Part shown: positions 1 through 8,458 of the stretch, piece after piece | How positions within the stretch are numbered: position 1 is the stretch's first letter | Layout: the number at the start of each line of letters is the position of its first letter | Origin: DASREM01 sp035652095 | GTDB lineage: Bacteria; Acidobacteriota; Terriglobia; Terriglobales; Acidobacteriaceae | Reading direction: 5' to 3' | NCBI GenBank assembly: GCA_035652095.1 | Contig: DASREM010000033.1 | Location: 1 to 64,000, forward strand | DNA length: 64,000 bases | Translations under genes and position numbers: made by a program | Notes under the pieces: generated by a model | What the model was told of the DNA's origin: nothing | The model's input: the letters and a program-made list of their open reading frames with translations, nothing else | Database searches by the model: none

Positions 1-59
1 AGTTCGGCTTGCTTTAACACTCCTACGATCTGCTCCACAGAAAAGCGCTTCCTCTTCAC
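1..59 (-). CDS. IS3-family transposase OrfA, N-terminal fragment at window edge
   Basis: The frame opens with GTG at 59-57, preceded by a purine-rich AAGGGGG about seven bases upstream. The 19 visible residues (MKRKRFSVEQIVGVLKQAE) match the highly conserved start of IS3-type OrfA proteins, a helix-turn-helix subunit that binds the element ends and joins OrfB by programmed frameshift to give the active transposase. The gene runs off the window at base 1, so whether it is intact cannot be judged. The motif is diagnostic despite its short length. Confidence 0.75.
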   Translation of the reverse strand, partial: MKRKRFSVEQIVGVLKQAE

Positions 60-138
60 GGCAAATCCCCCTTCCTTCGTTGGTTGATTTTGCCGGAAAC
101 TAACCTTCAATGTGTCTCAGAAAATGGGGAGCCGATCA
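1..138 (-). mobile_element. Left end of an IS3-family insertion sequence, cut by the window edge
   Basis: The reverse strand starts a typical IS3 OrfA reading frame at position 59, and about 80 bases of leader lie between it and a likely element tip near 138. Read on the minus strand, the proposed tip starts TGATCGGCTCCCC and continues into TTTTCTGAGACA, which resembles IS3-family terminal repeats beginning with TG. The right end, the orfB frame and any target duplication lie outside the window, so the exact boundary is inferred. Confidence 0.6.
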
Positions 139-300
139 CCCCAGGCAGCTGACGAATTTTGGGTTCGGAAAGAGATCGAAGCGAGCGACGCTGAGCTGGG
201 CCGCCGCCGTGGGAACAACCGCCGGCAGACACATGACAGCAGCGGCCACAGCTAGGATCATCTTGCGAAATGGAAGTTGAAGGGTTGCATTGAATTTCAT
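136..300 (-). CDS. Small secreted protein, apparently truncated by the IS3 element
   Basis: A 54-residue frame starts at ATG 300-298 with a strong AGGAGA ribosome site about eight bases upstream. A longer start at 336 lacks such a site. Residues 1-35 form a clear signal peptide (basic start, hydrophobic run, cleavage near AAAQ). The mature part is only about 19 residues. The stop codon TGA (138-136) coincides with the proposed tip of the IS3 element, so the stop is probably supplied by the insertion and the remaining 3' part of the gene lies beyond it. The good ribosome site and signal peptide argue that this was a real exported protein. Its function is unknown. It could alternatively be a genuinely tiny exported peptide. 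Confidence 0.5.
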   Translation of the reverse strand: MKFNATLQLPFRKMILAVAAAVMCLPAVVPTAAAQLSVARFDLFPNPKFVSCLG

Positions 301-528
301 TGTCTTAAACTCTCCTGGGTTTGATTTTGTGTGCATGCTGCCGCCTGCCGGTGTAGCCCCAAAAGAAGCAAACGAGCTTGCCGCACTCCGACCGTTGCAC
401 TAGAATTTGCACTCTTAGGTGATTCCGCTGGCTCGGCAGCGAACTCACCATACGTCGGACCACCTTTTCAGTCCTTAGAACTCCATTAGGAAATTAGAAG
501 AAATTTCCAAATTCTTTCCAAATCACCC

Positions 529-2439
529 ATGTCGCTGGAAAGCAAAGTCTTATACGAGTTCGGGAAGTTCCGTTACGATCCCGCCGAACACCTTCTGCTG
601 GCGGACGGAAAATCCGTTTCACTGACCCCGAAAGCGTTTGAGATTCTCTCGGTGCTTATTCAAAGCAAGGGAAGGTTGGTGACGAAGGAAGATTTGATGA
701 GAGCGGCCTGGCCGGACAGCTTCGTGGAGGAAGCGAACCTCACGGTGAACATATCGGCATTGCGCAAGGCGCTGGGAGAAACTGCCCAGGCTGGGCAATT
801 TATTGAAACCGTTCCCAAGAAAGGTTATCGCTTCGTAGCGCCAGTGACCGAAAGCCGCGCTGAGAGTCCCGCGACATCTGGTCCGGTTCGCCATGCCCCG
901 ATGTCCGAACGTGGCCCCACAGTTGGAGGGCCGAAAAAATCAATCGCGACCCGGATTGTGCTGGCGCTGGCAGTCGGCCTCATGGTGGCGATCCTTGTCT
1001 CACAATTCATCGCATCTCGGAACCGTTCCGCTGCGACCCGCGCCCCTCAGGTCCCTCGCCGGCTTGCCATCCTTCCCTTCAGGAACCTGGGCCAGCAGTC
1101 GGACACAGATTTCCTGGGGCTTTCTCTGGCCGATGCCGTGATTACGAAACTCGGTTACGTCAGCGCGCTGGCAGTGAAGCCGTCCTACGCCGTTGAGCGG
1201 TACCGGAACCAACCGGTGGACATGCAGCGGATCGGGCGCGAACTGAACGTAGACACGCTGCTGATGGGCAGCTACATTCGCGACCATGATGATCTCCGCA
1301 TTACTTGCCAGTTGATCGACCTGAAAAACGAGAACTTGCTTTGGAAAGGCGCCTTCGATCTGAAGTACGAGCGGTTGCTGTCGGTACAGGACAACGTGGC
1401 GCAAGAAATCATCAAAGGGCTATCGCTGACGCTGTCTCCCTCGGAGGCTGAGCGATTGAAGCCCCAGGAATCGGTGGACCCTCTCGGATATGAATACTAC
1501 TTGCGCGGCGTAGACCTGTACGCCCGAGGTGAATTTCCCATCGCCTTGAAAATGCTCGAGAAGTCGGTCGAGATCGCCCCGAACTATGCTCCGACCTGGG
1601 CATACCTCGGTCGCACGTACACGGCGAATGCCTCGTTTCAGTTCGGAGGCAAGGAGCAGTACAGGAAGGCACAGGACGCCTTTGAGCGCGCACTTTCACT
1701 GCAGCCGGCGCAGATCGAGTCTCGGATCTTCATGGCCAACCTGCTCACCGACACTGGCCGGGTGGAGCAGGCGGTCCCGCTTTTGCGGGAGGCGTTACGA
1801 ACAAATCCGAACCACGCTGAAATCCACTGGGAATTGGGCTATGCCTATCGCTACGCGGGCATGTTGAAGGAATCGGTTGCCGAGTGCGAGCGAGCTCGGC
1901 AGATCGACCCGGGCGTGAAGCTGACCAGCTCGGCCCTGAATGCTTACCTCTATCTTGGCGAATACGACAAGTTTCTGCGCAGCCTTCCGCAGAATGAAGA
2001 GTCACCGTTGATCTCGTTCTACCGCGGATTTGCATATTTCTACGAGGGGAAGTTTTCGGAAGCGACCTCCAATTTCGATCATGCCTTTGAATTAGACCGC
2101 TCCCTATTCCAGGCTGAAATCGGAAAGGCCTTAAGCTATGGAATCTCTCATCGAGAACAGGAAGGATTGACCTTGCTGCGAGATGCGCAACGTAAAATCG
2201 AAGAACGCGGAGTGGGAGATCCCGAGGCTATTTACAAACTTGCCCAAGCCTACAGCGTTCTGGGAGATAAGGCCTCGGCCCTCCGGGTGCTGCGGCACAC
2301 TGTAGAAGTCGGATTTTTCTCATACCCGTACTTTTCGGTGGACCCGCTGCTGGACAACCTCCGGAATGAAAACGACTTTGCTGAGATCATGAAATTGGCT
2401 CAGGATCGCCACGAAGCATTCAAGAAAAACTTCTTTTAG
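529..2439 (+). CDS. Winged-helix (ToxR/CadC-like) transmembrane TPR regulator
   Basis: The protein has 636 residues. Residues about 10-105 form an OmpR/PhoB-type winged helix (LTPKAFEIL, then a recognition-helix segment ending VPKKGYRFVAPV). A single membrane helix follows at about 140-162. Next is a TolB/FlgO-like segment (RLAILPFRNLG) and a run of tetratricopeptide repeats over about 310-620. This ToxR/CadC layout puts the DNA-binding domain in the cytoplasm and the TPR sensor across the membrane. It is a much expanded family in Acidobacteriota with mostly unknown signals. The start at 529 has no convincing ribosome site. The 3' end overlaps the dinB stop by four bases in convergent orientation. 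The upstream 190 bases presumably hold its promoter. Confidence 0.85.
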   Translation: MSLESKVLYEFGKFRYDPAEHLLLADGKSVSLTPKAFEILSVLIQSKGRLVTKEDLMRAAWPDSFVEEANLTVNISALRKALGETAQAGQFIETVPKKGYRFVAPVTESRAESPATSGPVRHAPMSERGPTVGGPKKSIATRIVLALAVGLMVAILVSQFIASRNRSAATRAPQVPRRLAILPFRNLGQQSDTDFLGLSLADAVITKLGYVSALAVKPSYAVERYRNQPVDMQRIGRELNVDTLLMGSYIRDHDDLRITCQLIDLKNENLLWKGAFDLKYERLLSVQDNVAQEIIKGLSLTLSPSEAERLKPQESVDPLGYEYYLRGVDLYARGEFPIALKMLEKSVEIAPNYAPTWAYLGRTYTANASFQFGGKEQYRKAQDAFERALSLQPAQIESRIFMANLLTDTGRVEQAVPLLREALRTNPNHAEIHWELGYAYRYAGMLKESVAECERARQIDPGVKLTSSALNAYLYLGEYDKFLRSLPQNEESPLISFYRGFAYFYEGKFSEATSNFDHAFELDRSLFQAEIGKALSYGISHREQEGLTLLRDAQRKIEERGVGDPEAIYKLAQAYSVLGDKASALRVLRHTVEVGFFSYPYFSVDPLLDNLRNENDFAEIMKLAQDRHEAFKKNFF

Positions 2440-3698
2440 CTACTTTTCTTCCCTTTTCCCGGCAGACCTTTTCCCGGCAAACCTGCCGGATTCTCGTGAG
2501 CGCGCTCCCTGAATTGCCCCTTCATTCCCGAGGCTAGTGAGACACTCGACTCTCCGAACTTGTCCCGCAACCGGTCAGCCGCGGATAGGGCATGCTTCCA
2601 CTTCTCCCGGCGCTCTCCCTCGAGAAGATCGCCTTGCGCGGAGCTATCCTCAAATCCAGAGGCATGCACGCCAAGCAAACGCACTTCGCAGCCTTTTTTC
2701 CAGTTCTTTCGGAAGAGCGCTCTTGCCTGCTCAAAGATCTCGGTATCGATCTGCGTAGCGGCCGGCAAGCTGTGCGCTCGCGTGATGGTGGAGAAATCCT
2801 TATAACGCAGTTTGAGTTGAATGGTTCGGGCATAAAGGTTTGCCTCCCGTAGGCGCCGGCCAACCATTTCCGCCAGGCGCATCAGGGTCGACTCAATCCG
2901 CTCCGGATCCGCCGTGTCGTCGTTGTAGGTATGCTCGTGACTGATCGATTTTGCGTCTGTATCTTCGCCGACCTCGCTATCGAACCATCCCCCAGCGTCT
3001 TCCCCGCGAGACTTACCGGCCAGCGCGAGTCCCCATTTTCCGAACTTTTCCTGCAAGAACATGTCGTCAAATTTGCGCAGGTCCCCGACTTTCAGAATCC
3101 CCAGCGCATTCAGGTTTTTCTCCGTAACCTTGCCAACGCCGGGAATATCACGCACGTCGAGTGGCGCCAAGAATGTCGCTTCCTGGCCCGTGATCACCAG
3201 CAGAACCCCGTTGGGCTTGGCTTTGGCAGACGATACTTTGGCAATCAAACGCGACGAGCCTATCCCGATCGAGCAATTCAACCGGGTCTCGGATTTCATC
3301 TTGTCATGCAAGGAATGCGCGGCCCGAAGCGCCGGCCCATGCAAGCGCTCGGTTCCGGTCATGTCCAGGTAGGCCTCGTCGATGGATGCCATTTCGACCA
3401 TCGGTGAAAAGGAGGTCAGAACCTTGTGGACCTTTTCGGAGCACTCGCGGTACCGGTCAGGATGCCCTTCCACAAAGATAGCGTGAGGGCACATCTTGGC
3501 GGCAGTACGCAGTGGCATCGCGGAATGCACACCGAACTTCCGCGCCTCATAGGATGCGGCGGAAACTACGCCCCGCTCATGGCGCTGCCCGCCCACCACG
3601 ACGGCCTTCCCTTTCAGGGAAGGATCGAACAATTCCTCAACGGACACAAAAAACGCGTCCATGTCGACGTGGAAAATTGTCCTGGGAAACGTGCCCAT
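2436..3698 (-). CDS. dinB: DNA polymerase IV (Y-family translesion polymerase)
   Basis: This 420-residue protein is a Y-family, error-prone polymerase that copies past DNA lesions. The palm carries both catalytic motifs: VDMDAFF at residues 11-17 and SIDEAYLD at 105-112, which supply the metal-binding acidic residues. The helix-hairpin-helix segment (IPGVGKVTEKNLNALGI) lies near 185-200 and the little-finger domain follows. The length is slightly above the usual 350-400 because of a basic, Gly/Lys-rich tail. The tail lacks an obvious QLxLF-type beta-clamp motif at its extreme end. The gene is monocistronic and convergent with the TPR regulator. No clear LexA box was recognised. Confidence 0.95.
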   Translation of the reverse strand: MGTFPRTIFHVDMDAFFVSVEELFDPSLKGKAVVVGGQRHERGVVSAASYEARKFGVHSAMPLRTAAKMCPHAIFVEGHPDRYRECSEKVHKVLTSFSPMVEMASIDEAYLDMTGTERLHGPALRAAHSLHDKMKSETRLNCSIGIGSSRLIAKVSSAKAKPNGVLLVITGQEATFLAPLDVRDIPGVGKVTEKNLNALGILKVGDLRKFDDMFLQEKFGKWGLALAGKSRGEDAGGWFDSEVGEDTDAKSISHEHTYNDDTADPERIESTLMRLAEMVGRRLREANLYARTIQLKLRYKDFSTITRAHSLPAATQIDTEIFEQARALFRKNWKKGCEVRLLGVHASGFEDSSAQGDLLEGERREKWKHALSAADRLRDKFGESSVSLASGMKGQFRERAHENPAGLPGKGLPGKGKKSS

Positions 3699-3854
3699 GC
3701 AGTCTTACCGCTATGCAAGAGATTGTAACAGTTGCATTACGCTGCAACTCCTGTGTTCCAGAACGGATGAACGACATTCCGGGAATTCAATTTCAGGGGA
3801 CCCAACCCGCACAGGGCGTTTGCGCTGGGTCATTCGCCAAGCAAGGTGTATTGA

Positions 3855-3866
3855 GTGTACGTACAC
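3855..3866. promoter_or_regulatory. 12-bp perfect palindrome upstream of a lipoprotein gene
   Basis: GTGTACGTACAC is perfectly self-complementary. It lies in the 295-base gap between dinB and the lipoprotein gene, about 130 bases before the start at 3994. A dyad of this size is compatible with a binding site for a dimeric repressor, but no matching regulator or second copy was found, so the role is a guess. Nothing else was recognised in this gap (3699-3993). Confidence 0.25.
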
Positions 3867-3993
3867 GTGGAGGTGAATTGCCTCTGGACGGCACTTGCCT
3901 GCACGAAGGACACCGGCGGAGTCTCTCGTCCCGTCGGACTATTCCCCCTCTTCGGCTCGCAGCAAGTCTCCCATCACCTCTCGGGAGATCTCC

Positions 3994-5037
3994 ATGAAGA
4001 AACTTTTGGGTGCTTTTTCAATATTACTGCTCCTGGCGTTTCTCATTGCATGTGGCGGGGACAGCGGAACGTCCAAGGTGACGCCTCCTCCGGCGAACAC
4101 GGTGACCGACGCATTTGCCTTTGTAACCTACACTCCGACTCCGGGAACGGTTGCCCTTGCCCGGCATAGCGAGGTGAAAGGAGAGCATCGCAATCAGCAG
4201 CACAGCCACTTCCGCGCCAAGGGCGGACTCAAGCCCTGGGATGCGGACATCGATCCAGGACCCACCTCAGTGATGTTGATGAAGAACGACGGAAGCGGAA
4301 CCACCATGGTGGCCGATCAGGCAGGTTGGTTCGAAAGCGTTCAACTCTCTTTGAACGGCAAAAAGGGTTCTTTTACTGCGGAATCGACGTCTACATCCGG
4401 AACCTACCTGCAGGCCTATGTCGCGGACATGACGCAGGCGCCAAACTACACGATTGTCCAACTCACCAGCGATGCCGAATACCATTACATGGCGCAAGTG
4501 TCGCCGGACAATAAGCAGATCGTTTTTACCAAATACAGTCCCCTGATCCAGGAAGAGCAGGCGTACCTGATCAATGTTACCGGGGGGCAGGAAACGGCGA
4601 TACCCACCCCCGACACAGTGGACGTCGTTGCGCCTACCTTCACTGCAGACGGCAAAGCGATCGTTTTTGAGGATTGCAATATTGACAGCATCAACAAGAT
4701 CAATCTCGACGGTACCGGCATGGTCGTGCTCAACAATGCTGACGGGCTGTACCTTGATGATCTGCCCTCGGTGTCTCCCGACGGCAGCAAGATTGTTTTC
4801 ATCCAAAGCAACGAACAAGGCGACAATGTGTACATCATGGACATCACCGGGCAGAACTTGAAACAACTCACGGTCGACGGAACCGCCTGGGACCCGATGT
4901 TCGTAAAAGATAAAATTGTATTTCTGTCATGGAAAGACAATCCCATGGGCGAGATTTACAGCATGAACTATGACGGAAGCAGCCCAACAAGGCTAACGAA
5001 CAACAGCAGCTATGAATGGTTCATGGAATGGGATTAG
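3994..5037 (+). CDS. TolB-like beta-propeller lipoprotein
   Basis: The start at 3994 is preceded by GGGAG and opens directly into a lipoprotein signal (MKKLLGAF..., lipobox LIAC, Cys20). The upstream in-frame ATG at 3895 would bury that signal. The 347-residue product carries several PD40/WD40-like blades with the pattern SPDxKxIVF (for example VSPDNKQIVF, FTADGKAIVF, VSPDGSKIVF) ending in a blade near the C terminus. Such propellers are periplasmic, membrane-anchored interaction modules related to TolB. The partner is unknown. The gene stands alone, and a strong hairpin follows its stop. Confidence 0.85.
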   Translation: MKKLLGAFSILLLLAFLIACGGDSGTSKVTPPPANTVTDAFAFVTYTPTPGTVALARHSEVKGEHRNQQHSHFRAKGGLKPWDADIDPGPTSVMLMKNDGSGTTMVADQAGWFESVQLSLNGKKGSFTAESTSTSGTYLQAYVADMTQAPNYTIVQLTSDAEYHYMAQVSPDNKQIVFTKYSPLIQEEQAYLINVTGGQETAIPTPDTVDVVAPTFTADGKAIVFEDCNIDSINKINLDGTGMVVLNNADGLYLDDLPSVSPDGSKIVFIQSNEQGDNVYIMDITGQNLKQLTVDGTAWDPMFVKDKIVFLSWKDNPMGEIYSMNYDGSSPTRLTNNSSYEWFMEWD

Positions 5038-5055
5038 AGTCGCGGATGGAACAAA

Positions 5056-5082
5056 GGTAGGTGTGCTGCCAGCACACCTACC
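5056..5082. terminator. Bidirectional hairpin between convergent genes
   Basis: A 12-bp perfect inverted repeat (GGTAGGTGTGCT / AGCACACCTACC) with a 3-base loop sits between the lipoprotein stop (5037) and the glgA stop (5112). The position and stem strength fit a shared terminator. Neither side has a long T tract, so intrinsic termination may be partial. Confidence 0.6.
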
Positions 5083-5111
5083 AATCTTCGAACCAGATCG
5101 CACCAGATTGC

Positions 5112-6569
5112 CTATGCTGCGACGGTCCGCGCCTGCCTCACTTTTTCATAAACGCGCACGTACTCCTTGGCTGAGGCATTCCAGGAAAAGTCCTTGTTCA
5201 TGCCGTTCCGCATCAACTGCTGCCAGGAGTGCTGATCGCGGAATGCCTGCAACGCCTGCTTGGTGGTCAGGAGAAGTGATTCACCGTTGTACTCGGTAAA
5301 CTTAAAGCCGGTGCCCTTGCCGCTGCGCGCATCCCAGGGTTCGATCGTGTCGTCAAGTCCTCCGGTTGCGCGCACGACCGGCACCGTTCCATATTTCAGG
5401 CTATAGATCTGGTTCAGGCCGCAAGGCTCGTAACGCGACGGCATGAGGAACATGTCGCTGCCCGCCTCGATCTTGTGGGCGAGCGCATTGTCGTAGGCGA
5501 TCTTTACCGCGATCCTTTGCGGGAACTGTTTGTTCAGCCGCAGAAACATCTCTTCGTACTGCTTGTCGCCGCTTCCCAGTGCAACCACGATCATTTCCTC
5601 ACGCGCCAACCGGTCCATGACCTGGGCGATCAGATCGAAACCCTTCTGGGCGGCAAACCGGGAGACGATTCCGATGACCGGAAGATTGAGGTCCGCGTTT
5701 TGAACACCAAAGGCGGATAACAAGTCCTTTTTGCACTGCGCCTTTCCCGAGAGATTGTTGGCGGAATACCGGGCTGCGATGAACTTGTCTTTCTCGGGAC
5801 TCCATTCGTCATAATCCACACCATTGAGAATGCCCGTCACGGTGGCGGCGCGGTCTCTGAGCACGCCTTCCAACCCAAAACCAAATTCGGTGGTCTGGAT
5901 TTCCTGGCTGTACTTCCGGCTCACCGTGGTGATGAAATCCGAAAACACCAGTCCGCCTTTTAGGAAGTTGACGTTTCCAAAGAACTCCATTTTCGAAATG
6001 GTCAGCAGGTCCCAGGGTAAGGTAAGCAGTGGCAGAGTATCCGGCGAGAACAGTCCCTGGTAGCCCATATTGTGAATGGTAAAAACCGTACCCACATCGC
6101 GGAAGGCTGGGTCTTCGGCGTACTGCGTCCGTAGCAGCACAGGCACCAGCGCCGATTGCCAATCGTGGCAATGGAAAATTTGAGGCACGCCCAGGATCTT
6201 CGATGCCTCGAGCACCGCTCGCGAATACAGCGCAAAACGCTCGGCATTGTCGGGATAATCGCCCGCCGAAGTCCCATACAACGCTTCGCGGTCGAAAAAA
6301 GGCGGGTATTCGACGAAGTAAAAATGGATTCCGGAATGGCTTCCGCCGCTCACGACCGAGCAAAAACGGTATTGATCGTCAAATGGGATCGTGACGCTGC
6401 GCAGCGCGGTTTTGGCGTCGGTCAACTTGGTTTGCCGATATTTGGGAAGGTAAACCGTCACCTCATGACCGAGGCTGGCGAGGGCGCGCGGCAAAGCGCC
6501 CACAACATCGGCCAACCCGCCCGTTTTTGAAAATGGGACGCATTCGGATGCAGCAAAAGCAATGTGCAT
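5112..6569 (-). CDS. glgA: Glycogen synthase (ADP-glucose type)
   Basis: This is a GT5-family glycosyltransferase of 485 residues that extends alpha-1,4-glucan chains from ADP-glucose in the cytoplasm. The N-terminal Rossmann domain has the diagnostic KTGGLADV motif (Lys15). The C-terminal domain has the sugar-nucleotide binding segment MPSRYEPCGLNQ followed by GTVPVVRATGGLDDT. The ATG at 6569 has a good AAGGAG site, whereas the longer frame to 6611 adds residues not found in the family. It is divergent from rsmA, and no other glycogen genes are adjacent, so it may act with branching and pyrophosphorylase enzymes encoded elsewhere. Confidence 0.95.
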   Translation of the reverse strand: MHIAFAASECVPFSKTGGLADVVGALPRALASLGHEVTVYLPKYRQTKLTDAKTALRSVTIPFDDQYRFCSVVSGGSHSGIHFYFVEYPPFFDREALYGTSAGDYPDNAERFALYSRAVLEASKILGVPQIFHCHDWQSALVPVLLRTQYAEDPAFRDVGTVFTIHNMGYQGLFSPDTLPLLTLPWDLLTISKMEFFGNVNFLKGGLVFSDFITTVSRKYSQEIQTTEFGFGLEGVLRDRAATVTGILNGVDYDEWSPEKDKFIAARYSANNLSGKAQCKKDLLSAFGVQNADLNLPVIGIVSRFAAQKGFDLIAQVMDRLAREEMIVVALGSGDKQYEEMFLRLNKQFPQRIAVKIAYDNALAHKIEAGSDMFLMPSRYEPCGLNQIYSLKYGTVPVVRATGGLDDTIEPWDARSGKGTGFKFTEYNGESLLLTTKQALQAFRDQHSWQQLMRNGMNKDFSWNASAKEYVRVYEKVRQARTVAA

Positions 6570-6722
6570 GAAGCCAGACTCCTTATGTCCGCGAGCGTTG
6601 ATTCGCGGCACACGCTATCATATGACGTGTCGCCGACCAGCACTTCGGAAACCGCGGCCTGCACTGCTGCAATAAAGGGCAGCGACGTTTCAGTCTAATT
6701 GCGGCTGAGAAAGAGGGTCAAC

Positions 6723-7586
6723 GTGCCAAAGGTATCTGCCGTGCGCCCCACGCGCGCAAGAAAGCCCAAGCTCGGACAGCACTTCCTGAATGATGGCTCG
6801 GCCTCCCGCCGTATTGTGGACGCACTGGGTGATCTTTCCGCTATCACTGTGCTGGAGATTGGACCGGGCCGCGGGGCCATCACGAATTTGCTGGCAAAAA
6901 GCGCGCGCCGCCTGATTGCCATCGAGTTGGACCGGGTTCTCGCCGCACAATTGCGGATGAAGTTCGCACTCACCCCCAATGTTGAGATCATCGAAGGGGA
7001 TGTCCTGGCAATGGATTTCGATAGCGTATTCGGCCCTAAGCCGGGGAGCTCCCGCCCCGGCATGGAGCACAAGCCCGAACCCGTCAAAGTGGTGGGCAAT
7101 CTTCCATATTTTCTGACCTCCGACATCCTGCTGCGCTTGTTTGCTTTCCGGCAATACTTTGAGGCCTTCATCCTGATGGTGCAACGGGAGGTTGCCGAGA
7201 GGCTTTCCGCCAAGCCCGGTGGCAGTGAGTACGGACTGCTTTCCGCGACCGCGCAGCTCTATACCAAAATCGAAACTCTGTTTACGCTCCCGGCAGGGGC
7301 ATTCTCGCCTCCACCGAAGGTGGAATCCAGCGTGGTTCGAATGGTGCCCACTCTCAAGCTTGCAAGCCTGAAAGTCCCCGAAGAACCCTTTATTAATTTT
7401 CTGAAACTCGCATTCGGACAAAAGCGCAAAACCTTATGGAATAACCTGAAGTCGGAGTATGACCCGGCTGAGCTTCGCCGAGCTCTGAGTGATACCGGTA
7501 TTGATTCGAATGTTCGCGCCGAGGCCCTGTCTCTCGAGCGTACGGCCGGGTTGTTTCGTGCTTTGCAGAACGGCAAGCTTTCGTGA
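6723..7586 (+). CDS. rsmA: 16S rRNA (adenine1518/1519-N6) dimethyltransferase
   Basis: This is the KsgA/Dim1 methyltransferase, which dimethylates two adjacent adenines in the 3' terminal helix of 16S rRNA during late 30S assembly. Visible motifs are GQHFLND (N-terminal family signature), EIGPGRGAIT (SAM loop) and NLPYFLTS (the catalytic NLPY). A GTG start at 6723 with AGAGGG upstream gives 287 residues. The in-frame TTG at 6699 lacks a ribosome site. The protein has the usual family length. The gene lies eleven bases upstream of the MEMO-family gene and is probably co-transcribed with it. Confidence 0.95.
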   Translation: MPKVSAVRPTRARKPKLGQHFLNDGSASRRIVDALGDLSAITVLEIGPGRGAITNLLAKSARRLIAIELDRVLAAQLRMKFALTPNVEIIEGDVLAMDFDSVFGPKPGSSRPGMEHKPEPVKVVGNLPYFLTSDILLRLFAFRQYFEAFILMVQREVAERLSAKPGGSEYGLLSATAQLYTKIETLFTLPAGAFSPPPKVESSVVRMVPTLKLASLKVPEEPFINFLKLAFGQKRKTLWNNLKSEYDPAELRRALSDTGIDSNVRAEALSLERTAGLFRALQNGKLS

Positions 7587-7597
7587 TGAGGTGAATC

Positions 7598-8410
7598 ATG
7601 GCCAACCTCATTCGGCATCCCGCAGTCGCGGGGCGATTTTATCCCCTCGATTCAACAGCCCTACGAGCAGAGGTGCAGGCCTACCTGGGGAACAGCAGAC
7701 CAGGAATCCCGGCGCTTGGCTGCATGGTGCCGCACGCAGGAATCATGTACTCCGGCCACGTCGCCGGCTCTGTCTTTGGCGAACTGCAGATTCCGCAGCG
7801 GGTCATCGTGATGTGTCCCAACCATACCGGCTACGGTCAGCCCCTTGCCATTATGAGCAGCGGACAATGGGAGACTCCAATCGGCTGCGTGGAAATTGAT
7901 TCCGAGTTGGCAAAATCATTAATGGAGCGCATGCCTCCGCTCAGCGAAGACGCCGTGGCCCATGGCGGCGAGCACGCAGTGGAGGTGGAATTGCCGTTCC
8001 TCCTGATGCGTAACCCACGAATCTCTTTTGTCCCAATCGCCCTGGGAACTGCACAATTTGAAACTCTTGCGCAGCTGGGAAACGCAATTGCTGGGGTTGT
8101 GAGTTCGTTCGCTGATCCCATTCTCGTGATCGCGTCGAGCGATATGAATCATTACGAGAGTGACGTGATCACCCGAGTCAAGGACCACAAAGCCATCGCG
8201 AAAATACTTGCCCTTGATCCCCTGGGGTTGTACGAAGCTGTAATGAGGGAAGACATTAGCATGTGCGGCTTCGGCCCGGCGATCTCCATGTTGACAGCAG
8301 TCAAGAAAATGGGTGCAAGCAAGGCCGAACTGGTCAGGTATGCGACCTCGGGCGATGTCTCAGGTGACCGGGCAACGGTCGTTGGCTACGCAGGGATTAT
8401 CGTTCGCTGA
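7598..8410 (+). CDS. amrB: MEMO1-family protein (AmmeMemoRadiSam system protein B)
   Basis: The 270-residue protein matches the MEMO family, a fold related to extradiol ring-cleavage dioxygenases. Recognisable features are RHPAVAGRFYP at the start, VPHAGIMYSG with a candidate metal-binding His, and the HGGEHAVEVELPFL segment. In many bacteria this protein is encoded with an AMMECR1-domain protein and a radical SAM enzyme, but neither is present here. Its biochemical role is unresolved. It follows rsmA closely with a GAGGTGA site before the ATG, and a strong hairpin ends the transcript. Confidence 0.85.
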   Translation: MANLIRHPAVAGRFYPLDSTALRAEVQAYLGNSRPGIPALGCMVPHAGIMYSGHVAGSVFGELQIPQRVIVMCPNHTGYGQPLAIMSSGQWETPIGCVEIDSELAKSLMERMPPLSEDAVAHGGEHAVEVELPFLLMRNPRISFVPIALGTAQFETLAQLGNAIAGVVSSFADPILVIASSDMNHYESDVITRVKDHKAIAKILALDPLGLYEAVMREDISMCGFGPAISMLTAVKKMGASKAELVRYATSGDVSGDRATVVGYAGIIVR

Positions 8411-8444
8411 ACAAAAGGCGGCCCGGTTCAGGGCCGCCCTTTGT
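8411..8444 (+). terminator. Hairpin terminator after the rsmA-amrB unit
   Basis: A GC-rich stem (AAAAGGCGGCCC / GGGCCGCCCTTT, one A:C mismatch) with a 6-base loop begins right after the amrB stop and ends in TTTGTAATTT. It has A residues on one side and T residues on the other, so it could serve both rsmA-amrB and the convergent FecR-domain gene. Confidence 0.75.
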
Positions 8445-8458
8445 AATTTCCGGGCGCA

